From assembly GCA_048594725.1 (NCBI GenBank), contig JBMDXA010000025.1:1-49161 (forward strand): a DNA stretch of 49,161 nucleotides, given 5' to 3'. Under the pieces are notes generated by a model. That model saw only the letters and a list, made by a program, of their open reading frames with translations. It was not told the DNA's origin and made no database searches. This DNA is from JAFDZV01 sp048594725. Its GTDB lineage: Bacteria > Bacteroidota > Ignavibacteria > OLB7. Made by a program: the position numbers and the translations under genes. Positions 42,665 through 49,161 of the stretch are shown here, in pieces. How positions within the stretch are numbered: position 1 is the stretch's first letter; each line of letters starts with the position of its first letter.

Positions 42665-45265
42665 GTGAATTCTCTGCGGGATGATGCGGAACTCTGCGCT
42701 CTGTTCAAGGCCGAGTGCGAGGAGAACCTTCAGCGGATCGATTCCTGCCTGCTCCGGCTGGAGAGCGCTCCGGACGACCGTGCGGCCATCGAGCAGCTGT
42801 TCCGCGATGCCCATACGCTGAAAGGCTCCGCCGGCATGGTGGGGGCCAACGAGATCCAGGCGGTGTCGCACCGGTTCGAGGATCTTCTCGGCGGCGCGCG
42901 CCGCGGGGAGGCGCCTCTTCCCCCGGAGACGATCGCGCGCCTGTATCGCGCCGTCGATATCATCCGCAAGCTGGTGGACGAGGCGGTGAACGGCACTCCC
43001 TCTGGCATCGACATCTGGCGGGTGCTGGCCGAGCTTCATGTGGAGAATGCTCCCGGTGCCCCCCCGGCGTCCGTCCCGGAGACCCCGCCGCTGCCGGAGC
43101 CGGCGGGCGTTCCCCCCGTTGCCGCTCTCTCCCCGCCGCAGCCGGCGGGAGATGCCGCCGTGCCCTTGCACCCGGAGGAGGCGAACGGAAGTTCCGCTCC
43201 GGCTGGTGGAGGAGCCGACGGGGGAGCGCACGCAAACGGAAACAGCAACGGAACCGGCGCGGCCTCGAACGCTCCCGCAGCCGCCGGCATCCGGCCGAGG
43301 ACACTTCCCAACGGGAGCAGCACTCCCCCGGCAAATGGTAATGGAAACGGCAATGGAGCCGGCGTTGGGGGCAATGCGGCGCCTGCCGCTGCACCGCCTG
43401 TCCCTGCACCGCCTGCTGCTGCACCGCCGGTTGCTCCGGCGGCCCACGGGAGTGCGGAGCCCGAACCGGTTCCGGCGGTTGTTCCCGATATCGAGATGGT
43501 GCGCGTGGACTCCCGCAAGCTCGACGCCCTGATGGCCCACTCCAGCGAGCTGACGGTGGCCGGGGCGCGCGGAAGCCGGCGGATTGCGGAGATGGATGAT
43601 CTGGCGGCGCTCTGGGAGGAGATCGGCCGCGAGCTTACCGCCGGCCGCCTGGTGATGTCGGAGCTTCTGCCGGCCGCGCTTCGCGGCGACGAGCGCGCCG
43701 TGCAACGTTCCATGGAGCGTTATCAGTCGGTACAGGAACAGTTCGGGGAGCGGATGGAGCGGGCCGGCGCCGCCATCTCCCGCCTGCAGAAGGGGCTGGC
43801 CGAAGATGGCGCGAAGATATCGTTTCTTGCCCAGGGGCTCGGCGACGGCATCCGGGAGATCCGGATGCTCCCGTTCTCCACCCTCTTCAATCTCTTTCCC
43901 AGGCTGGTGCGCGATCTGGCCCACCAGCAGGGCAAACAGGTGCACCTGATCGTGGAGGGAGGGGAGATAACAGCCGATAAGCGGGTGCTGGAGGAGCTGA
44001 AGGACCCCCTGATGCATATGCTCCGCAACGCCGTCGATCATGGCATCGAAACCCCTGAGGAGCGCCTGCGCGCCGGGAAACATGCCGTGGGCACGGTGCG
44101 CCTGAGAGCCTATCGCACCCCCTCCAGCATCATCGTGGAGCTTTCCGACGATGGCCGGGGCATCGATTCGGAGGCGGTGGGCCGGGGTGCGGTGGAGCGC
44201 GGGATAAGAAGCAGCGACGAGGTGGCGCGCATGACGGTGGAGGAACTTCAGGGCCTTATCTTCGCATCCGGGTTCTCCACGCGCGGACGTATCACCGACA
44301 TCTCCGGACGCGGAATCGGCATGGATGTGGTACGTGCAAATGTAGAGCGTCTGAAAGGACACGTCCATCTCGATTCACCCCCAGGATTCGGTTGTACGAT
44401 TCGTATTCAGCTTCCCAGAACACTTGCAAGCATGCGGGTGCTGACCCTTTCGCTCGGCGGGCAGGTTTTTGCCCTGCCGGTGGAATCGGTGCTTTCCTCG
44501 GTGCTCCTCTCCCGCTCGGAGATCTTCCGGATGGAGGGGCGCGAGACCATCCTGTTCGATGGTGCCCCGGTGCCGGTGGCCCGCCTGGCCGATCTGCTGG
44601 AACTTCCGGGCAGCTCGCGGGCCGATCATGAGCCAGCCCGTGATGGCTCGTCGCTCTTCTGCGTTGTTGTATCGGACCGGGACACCCGATTCGGATTGTT
44701 CGTCGATGGGCTGGTCGATGAGCAGGAGGTGATCGCCAAACACGATCAGGCACTGCTGAAACGCGTGCGCACCATGGCCGGGGCGGCCATCCTCGACTCC
44801 GGAAGCATCTGCATCATTCTCAACCCCAATGATCTGCGCCGGAGCATGCGCGCCCGCAAGACCGTTGTGGTGCGCGAGCAGGAGAGCGCCGCCGAGAATC
44901 GCGTAAAAACCATTCTGCTGGTAGAGGATTCTATTACGACACGAACTCAGATGAAAAGGATACTTGAAGGTGCCGGTTATGAAGTGGTTACCGCGGTCGA
45001 TGGTCTCGACGGACTTTCGAAGTTCGGCACCCGTCCGTTCGATGCGGTGATCTCCGATGTGCAGATGCCCAATATGGATGGGCTGGCGCTCACCGCGAAG
45101 ATCCGCGAGAGCCGGGAGCGGGGCGATCTGCCCATACTGCTGGTAACCTCCCTTTCGCGCGATGAGGACCGCCGCCGGGGAATCGAGGTGGGCGCAAGCG
45201 CATATCTTACCAAACCTGCATTCGATCAGAAAGTTCTGCTCGATACGCTGCGGAGATTGATTTGA
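42665..45265 (+). CDS. cheA: CheA histidine kinase fused to a receiver domain
   Basis: 866 aa from GTG 42665, which has GGGGAGG (42651-42657) at seven-base spacing. The HPt domain carries phospho-acceptor H50 (DAHTLKGSAGMVG). A ~175-residue Pro/Ala/Asn/Gly linker replaces a recognisable P2 domain. Then dimerisation, ATPase (N box HMLRNAVDHGIE near 450, DDGRGID, GRGIGMDVV) and a CheW-like domain. A C-terminal receiver (~747-866) has VEDS and phospho-Asp D798 (SDVQMPNMDG). This FrzE-like layout allows phosphotransfer to its own receiver. The stop overlaps cheB. Confidence 0.94.
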   Translation: MNSLRDDAELCALFKAECEENLQRIDSCLLRLESAPDDRAAIEQLFRDAHTLKGSAGMVGANEIQAVSHRFEDLLGGARRGEAPLPPETIARLYRAVDIIRKLVDEAVNGTPSGIDIWRVLAELHVENAPGAPPASVPETPPLPEPAGVPPVAALSPPQPAGDAAVPLHPEEANGSSAPAGGGADGGAHANGNSNGTGAASNAPAAAGIRPRTLPNGSSTPPANGNGNGNGAGVGGNAAPAAAPPVPAPPAAAPPVAPAAHGSAEPEPVPAVVPDIEMVRVDSRKLDALMAHSSELTVAGARGSRRIAEMDDLAALWEEIGRELTAGRLVMSELLPAALRGDERAVQRSMERYQSVQEQFGERMERAGAAISRLQKGLAEDGAKISFLAQGLGDGIREIRMLPFSTLFNLFPRLVRDLAHQQGKQVHLIVEGGEITADKRVLEELKDPLMHMLRNAVDHGIETPEERLRAGKHAVGTVRLRAYRTPSSIIVELSDDGRGIDSEAVGRGAVERGIRSSDEVARMTVEELQGLIFASGFSTRGRITDISGRGIGMDVVRANVERLKGHVHLDSPPGFGCTIRIQLPRTLASMRVLTLSLGGQVFALPVESVLSSVLLSRSEIFRMEGRETILFDGAPVPVARLADLLELPGSSRADHEPARDGSSLFCVVVSDRDTRFGLFVDGLVDEQEVIAKHDQALLKRVRTMAGAAILDSGSICIILNPNDLRRSMRARKTVVVREQESAAENRVKTILLVEDSITTRTQMKRILEGAGYEVVTAVDGLDGLSKFGTRPFDAVISDVQMPNMDGLALTAKIRESRERGDLPILLVTSLSRDEDRRRGIEVGASAYLTKPAFDQKVLLDTLRRLI

Positions 45266-46320
45266 CAGGGTCCGGAAGCCACCTCGCCGAGGGAGCGAAA
45301 TCTCCCGTGACGGTATTGCTGGTGGATGATTCGCCGGTGGCGCTCGCCATTCTCAAACGTATCCTGACCGCATCCCCGGATATCACCGTGGTGGGGACAG
45401 CCCGAAGCGGCAAGGAGGCGCTGGAGCTTATCCCGAAACTCCAGCCGGCGGTGGTCTGTACCGATTTTCATATGCCCGATATGGACGGGCTGGAGCTTAC
45501 CCGCCAGATCCTCGCGCGCCATCCGCGCCCGGTGCTGGTGGTGAGCGCCTCCACGCAGCCGGAGGATCGCGACAACATCCGCAGGCTGCTTGATGCCGGC
45601 GCCATCGACGTGCTCCCGAAACCGACGGTCGGCATCGATACCGAATACGACAAGATGGCCGCCGATCTGGTGCGGAAGATCCGCGTGCTCTCCGGCGTCT
45701 ACGTCTTCCGCCGCGGCGGCGCCAGCGCCGCCCAGGCCGGCATGAGCGGCACGGTCATACGCGATGCGAAGGTGGTGGTGATCGGTGCCTCCACCGGAGG
45801 GCCGCAGGCGTTTCAGGAGATCCTCTCGCAGCTCCCCGCAGGTTTTCCCGTCCCTGTGCTCTGCGTACAGCATATCGCACATGGCTTTCTGGACGGTTTT
45901 ATCGCCTGGCTGCGCAACCATACCAGGCTGAAGATCGAGATCGCCAGGATCGGGGAGAAGCCGCAGCCGGGGATCATCTATTTTCCCGCCGAGGGAAATC
46001 ATCTGGAGCTTGGCTCGCAGGGACAGTTCATCCTCTCGGTGAAGCCGCCCGTCAACGGCCACAAGCCGGCCATCACCGTGGCGATGCTCTCGGCGGTGGG
46101 TCATTACGGCGCTGCTACCGTGGGCGTGCTCCTTTCCGGCATGGGAGCCGATGGCGTGGAGGGGATGCGTGCGATAGTTGAGTCCGGTGGTATTACCTTT
46201 GCGCAGAATCAGGAGAGCTGTACCGTGTACGGCATGTCCGCCCAGGCGGTGAAGGCCGGCGCGGCGAGCTATGAACTGGACCCGGCCGGGATAGCCCGCA
46301 AGCTCCTCGATATCCGCTAA
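45262..46320 (+). CDS. cheB: CheB receptor methylesterase/deamidase
   Basis: 352 aa. TTG 45262 is chosen for a GGAG six bases upstream and its overlap with the cheA stop; GTG 45307 is an alternative. The receiver domain has VDDSPVALAILKRIL and D68 (CTDFHMPDMDG). The methylesterase triad is intact: S177 (IGASTGGPQ), H204 (VQHIAHGF) and D297 (LSGMGADGVEGM). It removes methyl groups from chemoreceptor glutamates when phosphorylated by CheA, opposing CheR. It is the last gene of the compact operon. Confidence 0.95.
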   Translation: MTGSGSHLAEGAKSPVTVLLVDDSPVALAILKRILTASPDITVVGTARSGKEALELIPKLQPAVVCTDFHMPDMDGLELTRQILARHPRPVLVVSASTQPEDRDNIRRLLDAGAIDVLPKPTVGIDTEYDKMAADLVRKIRVLSGVYVFRRGGASAAQAGMSGTVIRDAKVVVIGASTGGPQAFQEILSQLPAGFPVPVLCVQHIAHGFLDGFIAWLRNHTRLKIEIARIGEKPQPGIIYFPAEGNHLELGSQGQFILSVKPPVNGHKPAITVAMLSAVGHYGAATVGVLLSGMGADGVEGMRAIVESGGITFAQNQESCTVYGMSAQAVKAGAASYELDPAGIARKLLDIR

Positions 46321-46490
46321 TCTTCGCGAATCTTTGTGGGGCGGGTGTAGGGGATGCGGGATTCATTCGCTCGTTGGACATGAAATCTTCGCGAATCTTT
46401 GTGGGGCGGGTGTAGGGGATGCGGGATTCATTCGTTCGTTGGGAGGAATCTTCATGAATGGTTGTGGGGCGGGTGTGAGGGATGCGGGGG
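46321..46490. repeat. Tandem ~65-base repeat after cheB
   Basis: Copy 1 runs 46321-46385, copy 2 46386-46448 and a diverged partial copy 46449-46490. Each contains TCTTCGCGAATC (or TCTTCATGAATG), GTGGGGCGGGTGTAGGGGAT and GCGGGATTCATTCG. The first copy begins directly at the cheB stop. No spacers are present, so it is not a CRISPR. The remaining bases to 46721 hold no gene I can support. Confidence 0.85.
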
Positions 46491-46721
46491 ATCGTTGCGA
46501 ACGAGGGGGTGGTAGGGGAGTTGGGGAATGCATGGGAGGCCAATGCTGAAACGGTGCCCGGAATCCCGGATGGTCCCTGATGGGGGAACCGGCACGCAGA
46601 GAAACCGATATATCATTGTCATCACCCGGATCGCGCTATTGCGGTATGGGCTTAGGTATAGCAACCGGCGGGGAGGAGAAATCTCCCTGTCGTACATCGC
46701 AAACTGGCAATCAGCAATCGA

Positions 46722-48992
46722 ATGATAGATCAGAGCAGAGAGGGAGCCGATGCAGGGGAATCGCATATCCTGGTCGTAGAGGATAGCCTCATGCAGGCGC
46801 AGGTGCTGAAGCGGGCTCTCAAACGCCAGGGCTATGGCGTTACCATCGCCGGCAACGGTGCCGATGGGCTTCAGATGGCCCGCCAGCTTCGTCCCACCCT
46901 CGTCATCAGCGACGTGATGATGCCGGTGATGGACGGCTATCAGATGTGCCGGATGATAAAAGATGATCCCGAGCTTGCCTCCATCCCGGTGGTGCTGCTG
47001 ACCAGCCTCTCCGATACCGGCGATATCATCCGGGGGCTGGAGTGCGGGGCCGATAACTTCATCGTCAAGACCAGCAACGAGGAGTCTATCCTCGCGCGCA
47101 TCGGCGGGCTTCTTGCCAATCTCCAGTTGCGCAGCTCCCGCAGCGAAGAGGGGATCGAGATCTTCTTCAATGGCACCTATCACGTTATCCACTCCGATCG
47201 CCGCCAGATCCTCGATCTGCTGATCTCCACCTACGAGAGCGCCGTTCAGCAGAACCGCGATCTGGTGCAGGCGCAGTTGCAGTTGCAGCGCCTCAACGAG
47301 CGCCTGGAGGATACCGTGCGCGAGCGGACCGGGGCTCTGGAAAAGGCCGAGGAGCAGGCCACCCTCCTGAATATCCAGGCGCGGGAGCTTATCGAGGCGC
47401 GCGAGGCGGCCCTGGAGGCGTCGCGGCTGAAATCGGAGTTCCTTGCCAATATGAGCCACGAGATCCGCACCCCGATGAACGGCATCATCGGCATGGTGGA
47501 TCTGCTGCTCGATACCGTGCTGGATTCCTCGCAGCAGGAATACGCCGGCACCATCCGCACCTCCGCGCGGTCGCTGCTGAAGGTCATCAACGATATCCTC
47601 GACTTCTCGAAGATAGAGGCGGGGAAGCTGGATGTGGAGACGGTCGATTTCGAGGTGCGCCCCGCGGTACAGAGCGCCGCCGCGATCTTCGCCGAGCGCG
47701 CCTCGGCCAACGGCATAGCCCTCTCGGTGCATATCGACGGCCTGGTGCCGCAATGGATCGGGGGCGATCCCTACCGTCTGCGCCAGGTGCTTCTGAACCT
47801 GCTGGGCAATGCCGTCAAGTTCACCAACCAGGGGGAGGTATCCCTCCGGGTGATGCTGGAGGAGGATGCTCCCGGGCGCGGCCGGCTCCGGTTCGAGGTG
47901 AGCGATACCGGCATCGGCATCCCGAAGGAAAAACAGGGGGAACTCTTCCAGGCGTTTGTGCAGGTGGACAGCTCCACCACCCGGCGCTACGGCGGCACCG
48001 GCCTGGGTCTGGCGATCACCCGCAATCTGGTGGAGTTGATGGGGGGGAGCGTCGGGTTCGAGAGCGAGCCGGCGAAGGGCTCCACCTTCTGGTTTACCAT
48101 GGAGTTCGAGAAGCGCTGGAATGCGCCCGCGCATGGCCGCGGAGCGGTCCCCGCAGGCGCGGCCGATGCCGGCTATGTCCCGGAGATGGTGGCCGGGAGC
48201 GTCCCGGAGGAGATCCATATCCTGGTGGCCGAGGATAATCTCATCAACCAGAAGGTGACGCTCGGTCAGCTCCGGAAGCTCGGCTATGATGCCGAGGTGG
48301 TTGCCAATGGCCTGGATGTACTCGATGCCATGGCACGCCGCCGCTACGACCTGATCCTGATGGACTGCCAGATGCCGGAGATGGACGGCTACCGTACCAC
48401 CAGGGAGATCCGCGACCGCGAGGATGCCGGCGAGCATACCGTGGTGATAGCGCTCACCGCCAGCGCCATGCGTGGCGAGCGGGAGAAATGCCTGGATGCC
48501 GGCATGGACGATTACATCAGCAAGCCGGTTGATATCGGCGAGCTGGAGCGCATCCTTCGCAACTGGAAGAACTACCGGGGCTCCGCGCTGGCGCGGGGAG
48601 GGGAGCTGGTGCAGCACCTTCCGGCGGTTCCCGATTCCGGTCGTGACGTGCTGGACGCGCAGACCGTGCAGGGGCTCCGGATGATGGACGAGGATGGGCA
48701 GCCGGTGCTTTTCTACGAGCTGATCGATCTGTTCCTGCGCGATGCCCCGGTGCGGCTGGCGGCGTTGCGCGATGCGATAGCCGCAGGAGATGCGGCAGAG
48801 CTGCGCACGGTGAGCCACAAGCTGAACGGCGGCGCCTCCATCCTCGGGGCAAAGGGTCTCTCGCTGCTGCTGATGGAGCTGGAGGAATACGCCCGCCTGG
48901 AGGATCTCTCCGCCGCCGCCGCGCTGATGCCGAAGGTGGAGGATGGCTTTGCGGGGGTGATCCCGGCACTGGAGCGGGAGCGGGGGATGTAG
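46722..48992 (+). CDS. Hybrid sensor kinase: REC-kinase-REC-HPt
   Basis: 756 aa, no membrane segment. An N-terminal receiver (phospho-Asp D64, SDVMMPVMDG) is followed by a coiled coil (~160-240). HisKA has H246 (NMSHEIRTP), then HATPase with NLLGNAVKFTNQG, DTGIGIP and GGTGLGLAI. A second receiver has D548 (MDCQMPEMDG), and a C-terminal HPt has H699 (SHKLNGGAS). Its N-terminal receiver could accept phosphate from CheA, making this the likely output of the chemosensory operon, but it is separated from cheB by 401 bases and repeats. No DNA-binding domain is seen, so a downstream regulator is expected elsewhere. Confidence 0.93.
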   Translation: MIDQSREGADAGESHILVVEDSLMQAQVLKRALKRQGYGVTIAGNGADGLQMARQLRPTLVISDVMMPVMDGYQMCRMIKDDPELASIPVVLLTSLSDTGDIIRGLECGADNFIVKTSNEESILARIGGLLANLQLRSSRSEEGIEIFFNGTYHVIHSDRRQILDLLISTYESAVQQNRDLVQAQLQLQRLNERLEDTVRERTGALEKAEEQATLLNIQARELIEAREAALEASRLKSEFLANMSHEIRTPMNGIIGMVDLLLDTVLDSSQQEYAGTIRTSARSLLKVINDILDFSKIEAGKLDVETVDFEVRPAVQSAAAIFAERASANGIALSVHIDGLVPQWIGGDPYRLRQVLLNLLGNAVKFTNQGEVSLRVMLEEDAPGRGRLRFEVSDTGIGIPKEKQGELFQAFVQVDSSTTRRYGGTGLGLAITRNLVELMGGSVGFESEPAKGSTFWFTMEFEKRWNAPAHGRGAVPAGAADAGYVPEMVAGSVPEEIHILVAEDNLINQKVTLGQLRKLGYDAEVVANGLDVLDAMARRRYDLILMDCQMPEMDGYRTTREIRDREDAGEHTVVIALTASAMRGEREKCLDAGMDDYISKPVDIGELERILRNWKNYRGSALARGGELVQHLPAVPDSGRDVLDAQTVQGLRMMDEDGQPVLFYELIDLFLRDAPVRLAALRDAIAAGDAAELRTVSHKLNGGASILGAKGLSLLLMELEEYARLEDLSAAAALMPKVEDGFAGVIPALERERGM

Positions 48993-49013
48993 GGATTGAC
49001 GATGTTGGGAGGG

Positions 49014-49040
49014 TAATTTTCGAGTTTGGATTGGCGATTA
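49014..49040. repeat. Degenerate A/T-rich repeat after hybrid kinase
   Basis: TAATTTTCGAGTTTGGATTGGCGATT is a diverged copy of the GATTTTCG/GATTTTGG repeats at 28551, 36664 and 37944, again shortly after a stop codon. Confidence 0.55.
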
Positions 49041-49093
49041 TATATCTGCTGACCCCAACCCAGGCAGATGCATCACGGGAAGCCGCGCAGGCG

Positions 49094-49126
49094 CAAAGAA
49101 AGCCGCGTCTTTGCCCCGACGCGGCT
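49094..49126 (-). terminator. Minus-strand terminator for a gene beyond the window
   Basis: AGCCGCGTC (49101-49109) pairs with GACGCGGCT (49118-49126). On the minus strand the stem is followed by TTTCTTTG, so it would terminate a minus-strand transcript entering from beyond 49161. Confidence 0.7.
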
Positions 49127-49161
49127 GACCCGGGGCTTCTTCAGGCAGTGCCCACTCACGG

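Noticed and set aside
46321..46490. CRISPR array
   Set aside because: Tandem units without spacers.

Overview
The window is GC-rich bacterial chromosome. It starts inside the ribosomal-protein (spc/alpha) operon and ends after a chemosensory operon. A TonB-dependent receptor with a carboxypeptidase-like plug, a PorV/PorQ-type barrel, a GWxTD protein and an exoprotein ending in a VVPNPY-type tail together point to the Bacteroidota/Chlorobiota/Ignavibacteria/Kapabacteria assemblage. A deep, GC-rich lineage such as Kapabacteria is my best inference, not a demonstrated placement. TTG and GTG starts are common, and several candidate promoters resemble the Bacteroidota TAnnTTTG -7 box.

Layout. (1) 1-8077: rplF(partial)-rplR-rpsE-rpmD-rplO-secY-map-infA-rpmJ-rpsM-rpsK-rpoA-rplQ, with unusually long GC-rich spacers and no rpsD between rpsK and rpoA. 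(2) 8334-12573: an RRM RNA-binding protein, the ribosome-assembly GTPase EngB, and a class V aminotransferase overlapping serA (serine metabolism). (3) 13342-23437: an envelope locus of TonB receptor, 1297-aa exoprotein, PorV-like barrel and GWxTD protein. (4) 23575-25441: a late acyltransferase (LpxL-like) overlapping a heptosyltransferase-like GT9, both for LPS. (5) 25510-30048: a GH2-fold protein that appears to have lost both catalytic glutamates and is fused to a six-helix membrane domain, then a repeat array, a two-helix membrane protein with a GAF-like domain, and two small ORFs.

(6) 31010-37772: an accessory block with a large DUF4062-NTPase-TPR (STAND/NLR-like) protein convergent with an unknown minus-strand gene. 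That gene is divergent from a TPR/coiled-coil/LuxR-type HTH regulator, with a perfect inverted repeat between them. Two small unknown genes follow. (7) 38387-48992: a chemosensory operon of CheR-TPR, tandem CheW, a CHASE3-like MCP apparently without HAMP, CheA fused to a receiver, and CheB, then a REC-kinase-REC-HPt hybrid kinase. No stand-alone CheY or flagellar gene is present, so the layout resembles Frz-like or alternative-function systems more than flagellar chemotaxis.

The best candidates for something undescribed are the GH2 pseudoenzyme-membrane fusion, the DUF4062-NTPase-TPR block with its putative operator, the receptor-exoprotein-PorV locus as a T9SS-like export unit, and A/T-rich heptad-like repeats placed just after stop codons. 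Functions are read from recognisable motifs by eye; no database search was possible.
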